Source: CAZAGD01 sp964484485
Lineage (GTDB): Bacteria; Desulfobacterota; SM23-61
NCBI GenBank assembly: GCA_964484485.1
Contig: CAZAGD010000033.1
Coordinates: 1-64,000 of the forward strand
Direction: 5' to 3'
Length of the DNA stretch: 64,000 nt
Of this stretch, positions 39,556 through 48,171 are shown one piece after another; the first letter of the stretch is position 1; each line of letters begins with the position of its first letter. The position numbers and the translations under genes are program-made. The notes under the pieces are model-generated. The model was not told where the DNA came from. It worked only from the letters and a program-made list of their open reading frames with translations, and made no database searches.

Positions 39556-40848
39556 ATGAATAGCCAGTTAAAGGTGGAGTTTGTGGAGAAAGAAAATAAA
39601 AAGAGTTCTTTGAAGTTGGGCATAAACGGTCTGGGGCGCATCGGCAAATTAACTCTTTGGCATCACGTAGCGCGGGGATATTTTGCGGAATTGATCGTAA
39701 ATATAGGGCGGGAGGCTGGAAGAAGTCTCCAGGATGTAGCAGACTACATAGTTCATGACAGCACTTACGGTCATTTAGCTAACTATCTTTTTGGATATAA
39801 GGGTGGGCGAGTTATTGAGAATCTTAATGAGGAACATGGCACGATGTTAGTTAATGGAGTGCCCGTGACCATCCTGCGCCGAGATCGTAATCCAAAAGAT
39901 TTGCCATGGAAACAAATGCAGGTGCCCATAATAGTGGAGGCTACGGGCAAGTTTTTGGACCCGACCGCTCCACCAGATTTTAAAAATGGTTCTATCAAGG
40001 GACACTTAGCTGCCGGCGCTCAAAAAGTGTTGGTTTCTGCTCCTTTCAAGATCAAAGATAAATCTCTGCCTATGCCTGAAGAAGCAATTACTATGGTCAT
40101 GGGCATAAACGACCACCAGTATCAAGCGCTCAAGCATAATATTATCTCGGCCGCTTCTTGTACAACCACTTGCTTGGCTTTTATGGTTAAACCGCTCCTT
40201 GATTATTTTGGGGCGGATAGGATTTTAAGTGCCTCCATGGTCACCGTGCACGCCGCCACTGGTTCCCAGGAAGTTTTAGATCGTCTTCCTGATCCCAAAG
40301 CGGATGACCTTAGAAAAAACAGGTCTATTATGAACAATATAATCCTCACCTCTACTGGAGCAGCTAAAGCCTTGGCTTTAGTCATTCCCGAAATGAAGAA
40401 AATCGGGTTTATTGCTGAATCGGTGCGCATTCCTACTAATACCGGCTCTTTGATAGTCTTGGTGGTAAATATTCAGGATGAAAACTTAGAAAATCCCATA
40501 AATCGAGAAAAAATCAATCAAGTTTATCAGCGCGCCGCGGCCACTTATATGCAGAAATACCTTTGCTTTAGTGAAAGGCAAAACGTATCTTCCGATATAA
40601 TTGGCACTCCCTTTGCGGCGGCCATTATCGAGGGAGCGGAAACCCATACACGCACTGCCCATATTTGCGTGGATCTGGCCAAGATTCCTGGACTTCCCAA
40701 AGAAATTTCTGCACCAAAAGGCTCTTGCCTCGTTGAAATCCCGGTCACTCAAGCTGTCGTTTACGGTTGGTACGATAATGAATTGGGCAGCTATACCAAT
40801 ATGTTGGGAGACTTAACCGTCAAAGTGGCTGAAGAACTCCTTCTTTAA
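39556..40848 (+). CDS. Divergent GAPDH-like dehydrogenase (active-site CTTTC)
   Basis: The 430 residues are about 95 more than usual. The fold motifs are INGLGRIGKLTL, EATGKF, SCTTTC with Cys202 where SCTTNC is the rule, His232 (VTVHAATGSQ), STGAAKALALVIPEMKK, RIPTNTGS and YGWYDNELGSYTNMLGDL. Cys and His are kept, so catalysis by thioester is possible. After the second strand the acidic NAD-selecting residue is missing (IVNIGREAG), and the S-loop carries PDPKADDLRKNRS in place of DLRRARAAA. These changes suggest a different aldehyde-phosphate substrate or NADP use. Adjacent to the dikinase-like gene. Confidence 0.85.
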   Translation: MNSQLKVEFVEKENKKSSLKLGINGLGRIGKLTLWHHVARGYFAELIVNIGREAGRSLQDVADYIVHDSTYGHLANYLFGYKGGRVIENLNEEHGTMLVNGVPVTILRRDRNPKDLPWKQMQVPIIVEATGKFLDPTAPPDFKNGSIKGHLAAGAQKVLVSAPFKIKDKSLPMPEEAITMVMGINDHQYQALKHNIISAASCTTTCLAFMVKPLLDYFGADRILSASMVTVHAATGSQEVLDRLPDPKADDLRKNRSIMNNIILTSTGAAKALALVIPEMKKIGFIAESVRIPTNTGSLIVLVVNIQDENLENPINREKINQVYQRAAATYMQKYLCFSERQNVSSDIIGTPFAAAIIEGAETHTRTAHICVDLAKIPGLPKEISAPKGSCLVEIPVTQAVVYGWYDNELGSYTNMLGDLTVKVAEELLL

Positions 40849-40900
40849 AATTTCCTTTTAAATCCTCAAGTTAAGAATAAGAAAGCAAAGATTAAATTCT

Positions 40901-40967
40901 GGCCTGCCTCCGGCCTGCCTTTAGCCCCTTCACTAAATGTTAGCTATTTATTAATTATGACCCAGTC
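40901..40967 (-). repeat. Dispersed repeat, copy 2
   Basis: Read on the minus strand it runs from GACTGGGTCATAATTAATAA through TAGCTAAC to GGAGGCAGGCC, matching 15745-15800 with scattered changes. It ends in the same GGCCTGCCTCCGG module that makes the arms of the 15788-16011 element. Non-coding. Confidence 0.75.
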
Positions 40968-41019
40968 CCATAGGAGCAAGGACTCAAAATTTGTTTTTAA
41001 ATGGCCCTGAATTTTTTGC

Positions 41020-41070
41020 TTGACATACTACATATAGTGGATTAAATTATTTCCCATACTAAATATGCTA
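41020..41070 (+). promoter_or_regulatory. nrdD promoter with two NrdR-like boxes
   Basis: TTGACA (41020-41025) and TAAATT (41043-41048) with a 17-base spacer form the promoter. Two similar AT-rich boxes, CATACTACATATAGTGG (41024) and CATACTAAATATGCTA (41055), are exactly 31 bases apart, about three helical turns. Paired boxes with this spacing are the hallmark of NrdR repression of ribonucleotide reductase genes. Confidence 0.7.
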
Positions 41071-41089
41071 TTTTGTATGGGGGTTGGAT

Positions 41090-43294
41090 ATGGAACCAGC
41101 AAGCCAAAAAATGGGGGCAAAAGGAGCTAATTTGCCATTAAATCCTTTTAAGGCGGCGCTAAAAGAAACGACTGATCTCGCCCTCTTCGTGCGCACTTCC
41201 AGTGAAACTATTTCCGACTGGAATAGGCAGAGAATTGTGGATGCTCTCTTAAGAGAGACGAACATTGCCCAAGAGGTGGCCGAAAAAATAAGCCGCGAAG
41301 TGGAAGAACAAATCATTTCTTCGAAGATCTCTTTAGTTACCGCTCCTTTGATTCGCGAACTGGTGGATGCTAAACTAATCGAATATGGCCTGGAAGAAGC
41401 ACGGAAAAAGCACACCCGTTTGGGAGTCCCGCTTTATGATGTTGATCAGCTTATCCTCCATCCCAATCGCGAGAATGCCAACGTTCCCCATGGCCCCGAA
41501 GCTACTAATCTTACTTTGGCCGAACGCATAAAAAAAGAATATGCGCTCCTCAATGTTTTTTCTCAGGAAATTGGCGATGCCCATATGCGGGGAGATATCC
41601 ACCTCCATGATTTAGGTTTTATTGACCGCCCTTACTGCTCCGGACAATCTTTAGAATATATTAAAAAATTTGGCCTCAATCTTCCCAACTCTCTTTCTAT
41701 GGCCAAACCGGCTAAACATCCAGAGGTCTTATTGGCCCACATGGTTAAGTTTGCGGCCGCTTTGCAAAGTCATTTTGCCGGGGCCATCGGTTGGGATGCA
41801 GTCAATCTATTCTTTGCTCCTTATTTAGTAGGGCTCAGTGATCGGGAGATACATCAATTAGCCCAGATGCTTATTTATGAATTTTCCCAACAGGCCGTGG
41901 CCCGGGGAGGCCAAGCCATTTTTACGGACATTAATCTTTATTGGGAAGTACCTAAACATTTTGAAAAAGTTATGGCCATCGGTCCTGGAGGGGAATTTAC
42001 GGGAAAAACTTATGCGGAATATGCACCCGAAGCGCAAAGATTCGTTTGGGCCCTTTTTGATGTTTACCGCGAAGGAGATGCCGTAGGTAGGCCCTTCTTC
42101 TTTCCCAAACCTCTGGTGCACATTACGGAAAAATTCTTCCAGACCCCAGGCCATTTAGACTTCTTAGCCCATATTTGTGAAGTGGCGGCCGAAAAAGGGA
42201 ATACTTACTTTGTTTTTGACCGGGGGAGCACGGCCAAGGTTTCCGAATGCTGTCGGTTGAGTTTCAAATTAGAAGAAGCCGACTTAGAAGATGCCCAATA
42301 TCCTTGGCGGATGCGCTATTGTGCTCTGCAGAATGTTACGCTGAACTTACCGCGTCTGGCCTATCAAAGCGGCGGCAGCGATGACCAGCTTTTTAATAAG
42401 ATTGCCCAAGTTTTTAATATAGCTGTGCAGGCTCATCTGCAGAAGAAAGCCTTCTTAGAGAGATTATTGGCCTTGGGAGCAGATGGTCCGTTAGCTCTGC
42501 TCACCATGAATAAAGATGGCCTCCCTTATTTGCGGCTGGGGCGAGCCACTTATTTAATCGGCATGGTGGGCCTTAACGAAATGGTGCAAATCCACTTGGG
42601 GAAGCAACTCCATGAATCTGACGAAGCCTTGAAATTTGGGTTGAAGGTAATTGCTTATATGAAACTCTTGGCTGACAAAATGAGTCGGCAATATAATATG
42701 CGCTTCGTGTTAGAACAAACACCTGCAGAATCGACGGCCTACCGTTTTGCTAAGCTTGATCTGCGCGACTTTTCTCCGCGGGCGGGGTATATTGTCAAAG
42801 GTGATATTTCGCGGGGCGAAATTTACTATAGCAATTCTACCTACCTAAATGTCGGCGCCCCCCTGAACCCCATCGAGCGGGTGCGCAAAGAAGGTCTTTT
42901 CCACCCCTTGATAGAAGCAGGTGCTCTAACTCACCTTTGGTTGGGGGAGGCGCGGCCGTCTAAAGATTCCTTGGCCAACTTCATCATTAAAGTTTTCCGC
43001 AATTCGCAAAATGACCAAATCGCCTTTTCACCAGAATTTACGGCCTGCCCTGATTGCGCCAGAACATCCCGTGGTCTCCAAGCAAAGTGTCCCTACTGCG
43101 GTTCGGCAAATGTGGAAGGAATAACGCGGATAACCGGTTATTTTACCAAGATCTCCAGTTGGAACAAGGGCAAATTAGGAGAATTAAAGGACCGCTTCCG
43201 CAATCAAAATTATTTCTTAGAAAAAGATGGGGGAGTAGCTAAAGATAATCGTCCTTGGTCGTTTCGAGAAGAAACTTCCAGAACCTTCGTCTAA
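41090..43294 (+). CDS. nrdD: Anaerobic ribonucleoside-triphosphate reductase
   Basis: The protein is about 734 residues from ATG 41090 (GGGG six bases upstream; the frame is open from a TTG two codons earlier). The N-terminal ATP-cone is at about 25-115 (WNRQRIVDALLRETNIAQEV). The radical domain contains GDIHLHDLGFIDRPYCSGQS and HFAGAIGWDAVN. The C-terminal zinc site is CPDCARTSRG / CPYCGS, followed by the glycyl-radical loop RITGYF. It makes deoxynucleotides from NTPs without oxygen. It is followed by a redoxin and the activase, with NrdR boxes upstream. Confidence 0.96.
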   Translation: MEPASQKMGAKGANLPLNPFKAALKETTDLALFVRTSSETISDWNRQRIVDALLRETNIAQEVAEKISREVEEQIISSKISLVTAPLIRELVDAKLIEYGLEEARKKHTRLGVPLYDVDQLILHPNRENANVPHGPEATNLTLAERIKKEYALLNVFSQEIGDAHMRGDIHLHDLGFIDRPYCSGQSLEYIKKFGLNLPNSLSMAKPAKHPEVLLAHMVKFAAALQSHFAGAIGWDAVNLFFAPYLVGLSDREIHQLAQMLIYEFSQQAVARGGQAIFTDINLYWEVPKHFEKVMAIGPGGEFTGKTYAEYAPEAQRFVWALFDVYREGDAVGRPFFFPKPLVHITEKFFQTPGHLDFLAHICEVAAEKGNTYFVFDRGSTAKVSECCRLSFKLEEADLEDAQYPWRMRYCALQNVTLNLPRLAYQSGGSDDQLFNKIAQVFNIAVQAHLQKKAFLERLLALGADGPLALLTMNKDGLPYLRLGRATYLIGMVGLNEMVQIHLGKQLHESDEALKFGLKVIAYMKLLADKMSRQYNMRFVLEQTPAESTAYRFAKLDLRDFSPRAGYIVKGDISRGEIYYSNSTYLNVGAPLNPIERVRKEGLFHPLIEAGALTHLWLGEARPSKDSLANFIIKVFRNSQNDQIAFSPEFTACPDCARTSRGLQAKCPYCGSANVEGITRITGYFTKISSWNKGKLGELKDRFRNQNYFLEKDGGVAKDNRPWSFREETSRTFV

Positions 43295-43358
43295 GATGTA
43301 AAATGATAACTTATAAACTAAGAGAAAATTTTCATGGGCCGAAAGGAGGGGAAAAGAA

Positions 43359-43607
43359 ATGACGCTCTTTGTCAAAGAAGGATGCGCTAAGTGTGAATAT
43401 GTGAAAAAAAGCGTCGATTTGGCTAAGTTAGGAGTCAAAGTGGAAGTGTTAAGTCCGGACAACCCAGATTCCTTAGCCCATTTGGCCTGGCACGAATTAG
43501 TAAAAGTAGCCGAAACCCAAATGCCTATCTTAGTCTTGGATGACTCTTCTTCTCTTACGGGAGCCATACGCATAAAGAATTATCTCCTTGCGCTGAGTCA
43601 AAATTAG
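43359..43607 (+). CDS. Glutaredoxin/NrdH-like redoxin
   Basis: The 82-residue thioredoxin-fold protein begins MTLFVKEGCAKCEYVKKSVD, with redox pair CAKC. MPILVLDDSS carries the cis-Pro typical of the fold. AAAGGAGGGGAAAAG is an excellent ribosome-binding site. Placed between nrdD and nrdG, it may serve as reductant or thiol-repair partner of the anaerobic reductase. Formate is the usual NrdD reductant, but some NrdD enzymes use thioredoxin-like donors. Confidence 0.8.
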   Translation: MTLFVKEGCAKCEYVKKSVDLAKLGVKVEVLSPDNPDSLAHLAWHELVKVAETQMPILVLDDSSSLTGAIRIKNYLLALSQN

Positions 43608-43644
43608 GAAGAAATTTTTGTCAATTATTTAACTCCAAGGACAT

Positions 43645-44427
43645 ATGGCATATTCAATCAAAGGGTTTTTAGAAACTTCTTTTTCCGATTGGCCGGGGAA
43701 AGTGGCCGCTGTTCTTTTTCTCCCCTATTGTAACTTTCGTTGTCTTTATTGCCATAATTACGAGCTTATTCTTCATCCGGAAAAATTTCCCGACTTCCCC
43801 CTTTTAGAAATCATTAAAAAAATTTCCTTAAACCGCGATTGGATTGATGGCGTCTGCCTCACTGGGGGAGAACCAACCATCCATCGCTGGCTCCCCGCGC
43901 TCCTCCGTTTTTTAAAAGAAAAATTGGGGCAGGATATGCCTATTAAGCTGGACACCAATGGTTCCGCGCCCCAAGTCTTGGAAAAACTTATTCAAGAAAA
44001 GTTAGTAGATTATGTGGCCATGGACTTGAAAGCGCCCTTAATCGTAGAGCGCTACGAAGAGGTGGTGGGTGTGTCTCTGGGTGAAGAGGGCTTAGGCAAC
44101 ATTAAAAAAAGCATAATGACCCTCCTTTCCCAGAAAGTTGATCATGAATTCCGGACTACTATAGTTCCTGCTCTTCTCCAAGAAAAAGAAATTTATGAAA
44201 TGGCCCGAACAATTAAGGGCGCGCAACGTTATACTCTGCAAAATTTTAATCCTCGCCAAACTTTAGCGGAAAATTTGCGAAACTGCAAACCTTTGGATGA
44301 ACTTACTTTGCAACGGCTGCAGAAGAACGTTACGGAAATAATCAGGGCGAATAATTGTCCGGATAAATCCCCAATTAAGCAGGAAGATATCAGTCTAAAT
44401 AAGTTATTTATCTCTTACGCAAAGTAA
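43645..44427 (+). CDS. nrdG: Anaerobic ribonucleotide reductase activase (radical SAM)
   Basis: The 260-residue protein has the radical-SAM motif CNFRCLYC (PYCNFRCLYCHNYEL) after the family opener IKGFLETSFSDWPGKVAAVL. CLTGGEPTIH is the SAM-binding GGE. It installs the glycyl radical on NrdD. The N-terminal wording is that of the NrdG2/PflA-like subgroup. It lies 37 bases after the redoxin gene, in a typical nrdD-nrdG operon. Confidence 0.93.
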   Translation: MAYSIKGFLETSFSDWPGKVAAVLFLPYCNFRCLYCHNYELILHPEKFPDFPLLEIIKKISLNRDWIDGVCLTGGEPTIHRWLPALLRFLKEKLGQDMPIKLDTNGSAPQVLEKLIQEKLVDYVAMDLKAPLIVERYEEVVGVSLGEEGLGNIKKSIMTLLSQKVDHEFRTTIVPALLQEKEIYEMARTIKGAQRYTLQNFNPRQTLAENLRNCKPLDELTLQRLQKNVTEIIRANNCPDKSPIKQEDISLNKLFISYAK

Positions 44428-44447
44428 TTGGGAAAGGCAACTTATAT

Positions 44448-45026
44448 ATGAAAGAGGCCATCAGCAGGATAATCCAGGAAAGCGTTGATTTAAAATTGCG
44501 CTTTGGGCAAAAATACGGAGAAACGCTGAGCCAAGTAATTAAGCTCATCGTGGAAGCTTTTAAAGCTGGTAATAAACTCCTTCTTTTTGGCAATGGAGGG
44601 TCGGCTGCGGATGCTCAACACCTGGCCGCCGAGTTTATAAATCGTTACCTGATTGAACGTCCCCCTTTACCGGCCATTGCTTTGACTACCGATACTTCAG
44701 TACTTACCAGCATTAGCAATGATTATAGTTTTCAAGATGTTTTTGTAAAGCAGATCAAAGCTTTGGGAAAAGCTGGAGATGTGGCTATAGGTATTTCCAC
44801 CAGTGGCGCATCGGTCAATGTGATCAAAGGCATAAAATTGGCCAAGGAAATGGGCCTAAAAACGATTGCGTTAGTCGGCGGAGATGGGGGAGAACTGGCC
44901 AAGATCGCTGATTTAGCTTTGATCGTGGAGTCGACCAGCACGCCGCGTATTCAGGAAGTGCATATTACCATCGGCCATATTATCTGCGAAATGGTTGATC
45001 TCATGCTTTTCCAAAAACCCCTTTAG
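44448..45026 (+). CDS. gmhA: SIS-domain sedoheptulose-7-phosphate isomerase
   Basis: The 192-residue SIS protein has LLFGNGGSAADAQHLAAEFI (residues about 45-64), ALTTDTSVLTSISNDYSF and GISTSGASVNVIKGIKLA, with a C-terminal VHITIGHIICEMVD. These are GmhA signatures. It makes D-glycero-manno-heptose 7-phosphate for LPS core or S-layer heptose. It lies 20 bases after nrdG and 11 before the unrecognised gene at 45038. Other heptose genes are not in the window. Confidence 0.92.
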   Translation: MKEAISRIIQESVDLKLRFGQKYGETLSQVIKLIVEAFKAGNKLLLFGNGGSAADAQHLAAEFINRYLIERPPLPAIALTTDTSVLTSISNDYSFQDVFVKQIKALGKAGDVAIGISTSGASVNVIKGIKLAKEMGLKTIALVGGDGGELAKIADLALIVESTSTPRIQEVHITIGHIICEMVDLMLFQKPL

Positions 45027-45037
45027 GGAGGCTGCTT

Positions 45038-46045
45038 ATGGCGGAGCTGAAAAAGGGGTGGTCCATTAAGCCTATTTCTTTAGCCCGTGTGCGTACTTCT
45101 TCCCTTAAGGGGAAAAAGAGCCTGGTTAACACGCAGGACTTCGCTCATCCTCTGCAGGCGCCAGCCACTTTTAAAGAATTTTTGGCCAATCTTCCCCGCA
45201 TCTTGGCGGCCCAGGATTTTCGGGAATTAATCGCCCGCCTTAAGAAAGCCTACCAAAAAAACAGGCCTATTCTCTTAGGCATGGGCGCTCATCCCATCAA
45301 AGTAGGCTTAAGTCCTTTAATAATTCAGCTTATGGAAAAAGGGATCCTCCACGGAGTAGCGATGAATGGGGCGGGCATTATCCATGATTTTGAAATCGCT
45401 TTGGCGGGAAAAACATCGGAAGATGTGGCGGCCGAAATCAGCAGCGGATCATTCGGCATGACCAAGGAAACTGGGAAATTTCTCAATCAGGCCATAAAAG
45501 AAGGATGGGCTAAAAGATGGGGTCTGGGGTACGCGGTGGGCGAAATGATCAGGCGAGAGAAATTCCCCTTTGGGGAGATGAGTATCACTGCTGCCGGAGT
45601 ACGGATGGGTATTCCTGTAACTGTCCATGTGGGGATCGGTACAGATGTTATCCATATGCACCCCGAAGCCCAGGGGGAAGCCATAGGGGGAGCAAGCCAC
45701 ATAGATTTTCGCCTTTTCGCCAAATTAATTTCCCAGCTGGAAGGAGGAGTTTATTTAAACCTGGGTTCGGCAGTAATTTTGCCTGAAGTCTTCTTGAAAG
45801 CCTTGACTTTAGCGCGCAATTTGGGGTACCGGGTAAAAGATTTTACAACCGCTAATATGGATTTCATTCCTCATTACCGCCCTTTAACTAATGTCGTTCG
45901 CCGCCCCACCCTGACTGGTGGAAAGGGGTTTCACTTTACCGGACACCATGAAATAATGTTTCCTCTTTTAGTGGCCGCCCTTTTAGAAGAAATCACCCCT
46001 ATGGAAAAAACTCCGGCGCTTAAAAAATCTCGGCGGGCTAAATAA
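45038..46045 (+). CDS. Conserved-looking protein of unknown function next to gmhA
   Basis: The 335-residue cytoplasmic protein has no signal or membrane segment. Striking stretches are ILLGMGAHPIKVGLSPLIIQ (about 85-105), VAMNGAGIIHDFEIALAGKT, SSGSFGMTKETG, HVGIGTDVIHMHPEAQGEAI and FHFTGHHEIMFPLLVAAL. The run of Gly/His motifs looks like an enzyme active site with a Rossmann-like half; a distant deoxyhypusine-synthase-like fold is a guess. AGGGAGG before ATG. It starts 11 bases after gmhA, suggesting a sugar-phosphate link. Not identified. Confidence 0.75.
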   Translation: MAELKKGWSIKPISLARVRTSSLKGKKSLVNTQDFAHPLQAPATFKEFLANLPRILAAQDFRELIARLKKAYQKNRPILLGMGAHPIKVGLSPLIIQLMEKGILHGVAMNGAGIIHDFEIALAGKTSEDVAAEISSGSFGMTKETGKFLNQAIKEGWAKRWGLGYAVGEMIRREKFPFGEMSITAAGVRMGIPVTVHVGIGTDVIHMHPEAQGEAIGGASHIDFRLFAKLISQLEGGVYLNLGSAVILPEVFLKALTLARNLGYRVKDFTTANMDFIPHYRPLTNVVRRPTLTGGKGFHFTGHHEIMFPLLVAALLEEITPMEKTPALKKSRRAK

Positions 46046-46841
46046 ACTTTTTTAAAGCTTGTAAATTGGGGAAGAGGTGTTCTTTTAAGTGGGGCTCGAT
46101 AGTGAGGATGGGTTGCAATTGGTGAGCCCGCAGCGCCGAGAAGAGGGCGGCAAAATCTATCAAGCCCTGGCCTAAAGGTAAATGTTCATCTGCTTGCCGA
46201 TGATTGTCATGAAGATGAATTTCCAGCAGATAGGGGGCAAGGATTTCTACCCATTTCCCGAGGGCTACCTGAGAGAAGATATGACCGTGCCCCGTGTCCA
46301 AACAATAACCGAAAAAGGGCGAGTTTATAGCTTGCAGAAGTTTATGCAGAATGGAGGGATTTTCTTCAAAAACATTTTCTACAGCTAAGCGCACCGAAAG
46401 TTTTTCCGCTATTTTGACTAACGGCCGCCAAGTAAGCAAGCTTTTTTCTAACCACAAATCCACGTCATCATCATAACGGAAACGATCATATCCCGGATGA
46501 AAAATTATTGTGCGCGGAGAGAAAAGGGGAACAAGGTCCATGACCTGATGAAAGCGCCAGAAGGTAACCTGACGAATTAGCGTATCGACCGCTCCCGGAT
46601 TTAAATCCATAAAAGGGGCGTGGAAAGTAATAGACAAATTTTTTTCCTTTAGCTGCTGAGCAATTTTTTCCGCCTCAGCCCAGCTTAAATGGTCAAGAAT
46701 TTGGGCACTGAAATATATCTCTGGTTGGATCCCCATTTCTAAAATCGAGAATACATTCTCCGCCAGCATGGGAAAGGGGATGTTAACCTGGATTTTTTTT
46801 AATATCTCTTCCATACTGTTATTGGGTTCGGCCAAAATCAA
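46038..46841 (-). CDS. Sugar-phosphate isomerase/epimerase-like TIM-barrel protein
   Basis: The 267-residue AP-endonuclease-2-type barrel has SITFHAPFMDLNPGA, TIIFHPGYDRFRYD, AVENVFEENPSILHKLL, GYCLDTGHGHIF, LLEIHLHDNHRQADEHLPLG and ILTIEPH. The His, Glu and Asp residues in these match the metal-binding set of the family. The real substrate is unknown. It overlaps the DUF3426-like gene by 4 bases upstream and the unknown gene at 45038 convergently. Confidence 0.85.
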   Translation of the reverse strand: MILAEPNNSMEEILKKIQVNIPFPMLAENVFSILEMGIQPEIYFSAQILDHLSWAEAEKIAQQLKEKNLSITFHAPFMDLNPGAVDTLIRQVTFWRFHQVMDLVPLFSPRTIIFHPGYDRFRYDDDVDLWLEKSLLTWRPLVKIAEKLSVRLAVENVFEENPSILHKLLQAINSPFFGYCLDTGHGHIFSQVALGKWVEILAPYLLEIHLHDNHRQADEHLPLGQGLIDFAALFSALRAHQLQPILTIEPHLKEHLFPNLQALKKFI

Positions 46842-47626
46842 GTTCCTTTCTGCGAACTAACTACTTCTACCTGAAAGTTAGCAATCTTTTTGGCGGAAGC
46901 CGCCTCCTCATAAAATTTCGTAAAAACAATCATAAAGGGAATTGCTTTGCCCGGGGGAATATTTACATTGGCGAAAGTCTCTCCAAATTGGGCGGCCAGA
47001 CTCTTTTCTATGGCCTCGGGGGGAAAATTTTTAAGATCTTCTTCCAGAAGAATATTGCCGCAATAACTCGACCTCTCCTCGATTTTGCCACCCTGAGCAT
47101 CTAAAAGAGTTCCTTTAACTTTTATAAAACTGCGCGGCTCACTCCATCGATTCACCGCTTCTCCTTCTACGACAAATATCCTCTGGCGGTGCTTATTTTC
47201 TAAATAATAGCCCCTTATTTTCTCCAAAGAGATAAAGCCCGGCCCGCTTTTCTTAAACCCGAGGTAAGATCTGAGTAGGGAATAATAATAATGACCCCTT
47301 TCTTTAAGGAAAGAGTTCGGCCCGACCTGTCCTAATCCATAGATTAAGCCGGCCAGAATTAAAATTATAATTAAAATTAGCGCGCCTTTTCTGGCCCCCG
47401 AAGATTTGGATGTAGCCCAGCCTTTAACTTTTTTTTCAGCTTGGGTAGAAATTTGCGGGGGAGCTGGCGGGAATTCAGCTTCTCGTGGCTCGGCTGACAG
47501 CGCCGGCCCGGGGGAGATGAAAAAGATGTGTTGGCATTTAGAACAGCGCGCCTTGGCTCCTCCTTCAGGGATACGCTCCTCAGCCAATTTAAATTTGGTC
47601 AAACAACTTGGGCAAGTGATGATCAT
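46838..47626 (-). CDS. Zinc-ribbon membrane protein with DUF3426-like domain
   Basis: The 262-residue protein starts with an MJ0042-type zinc finger (MIITCPSCLTKFKLAEERIP... ARCSKCQHIFF). A Pro-rich linker and one transmembrane helix (about 85-103, ALILIIILILAGLIYGLG) follow, then an extracytoplasmic domain that resembles DUF3426 (YYLENKHRQRIFVVEGEAVN, SSYCGNILLEEDLK, PPGKAIPFMIVFTK). Such proteins are common in delta-type proteobacteria. The role is unknown. Confidence 0.82.
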   Translation of the reverse strand: MIITCPSCLTKFKLAEERIPEGGAKARCSKCQHIFFISPGPALSAEPREAEFPPAPPQISTQAEKKVKGWATSKSSGARKGALILIIILILAGLIYGLGQVGPNSFLKERGHYYYSLLRSYLGFKKSGPGFISLEKIRGYYLENKHRQRIFVVEGEAVNRWSEPRSFIKVKGTLLDAQGGKIEERSSYCGNILLEEDLKNFPPEAIEKSLAAQFGETFANVNIPPGKAIPFMIVFTKFYEEAASAKKIANFQVEVVSSQKGT

Positions 47627-47667
47627 TTTTGTTTTTTTATCAAAGAATTTTCTCTTTCGGCTCCCAA

Positions 47668-48171
47668 TTAAATAATATAAATGCCGCGCAAGTTGCGGTA
47701 TTCCTCGGCGCAGTCTAATCCATAGCCGACCACAAAATGGTCCGGAATTTTAAAGCCTATGTAATCGGCCTCAAAATTTACTCGGCGCCGCTGCGGCTTG
47801 TCTAAAAGGGCAACTACTTTCAAAGAACGCGGCCTGCGGGCTTTCAAGCAGCGGCATAGGTAACGCAGGGTAATTCCAGTATCTATGATGTCTTCTATTA
47901 CTAACACATCCTTTCCCTTAATGGGCATTTCCAAATCCTTGGTTAGTTTTATTTTTCCGGAAGAACATTGCCCTGAACCATAGCTGGCCAAGCGCACAAA
48001 ATCCATTTTCACAGGAACAGTCATCTTGCGGACTAGATCAGCCATAAAAATAAAGGCACCTTTCAAAATGCCCACTAAAAGGACCTCTTTTCCCGCGTAA
48101 TCTCGGGATATTTGCTGCGCCAGAACACTGACTTTTTTCTGAACTTCTTTCTCTGATAATAGTAGCTTCAT
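47668..48171 (-). CDS. hpt: Hypoxanthine phosphoribosyltransferase
   Basis: The PRPP-binding loop is VLVIEDIIDTGITLRYLC (residues about 96-113), with LLVGILKGAFIFMADLVRKM and LLDKPQRRRV. About 167 residues from ATG 48171 (MKLLLSEKEVQKKVSVLAQQ). The frame is open 86 codons further, but that sequence is not of this family. It salvages hypoxanthine and guanine to IMP and GMP. It is divergent from the hydratase gene at 48362. Confidence 0.92.
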   Translation of the reverse strand: MKLLLSEKEVQKKVSVLAQQISRDYAGKEVLLVGILKGAFIFMADLVRKMTVPVKMDFVRLASYGSGQCSSGKIKLTKDLEMPIKGKDVLVIEDIIDTGITLRYLCRCLKARRPRSLKVVALLDKPQRRRVNFEADYIGFKIPDHFVVGYGLDCAEEYRNLRGIYII

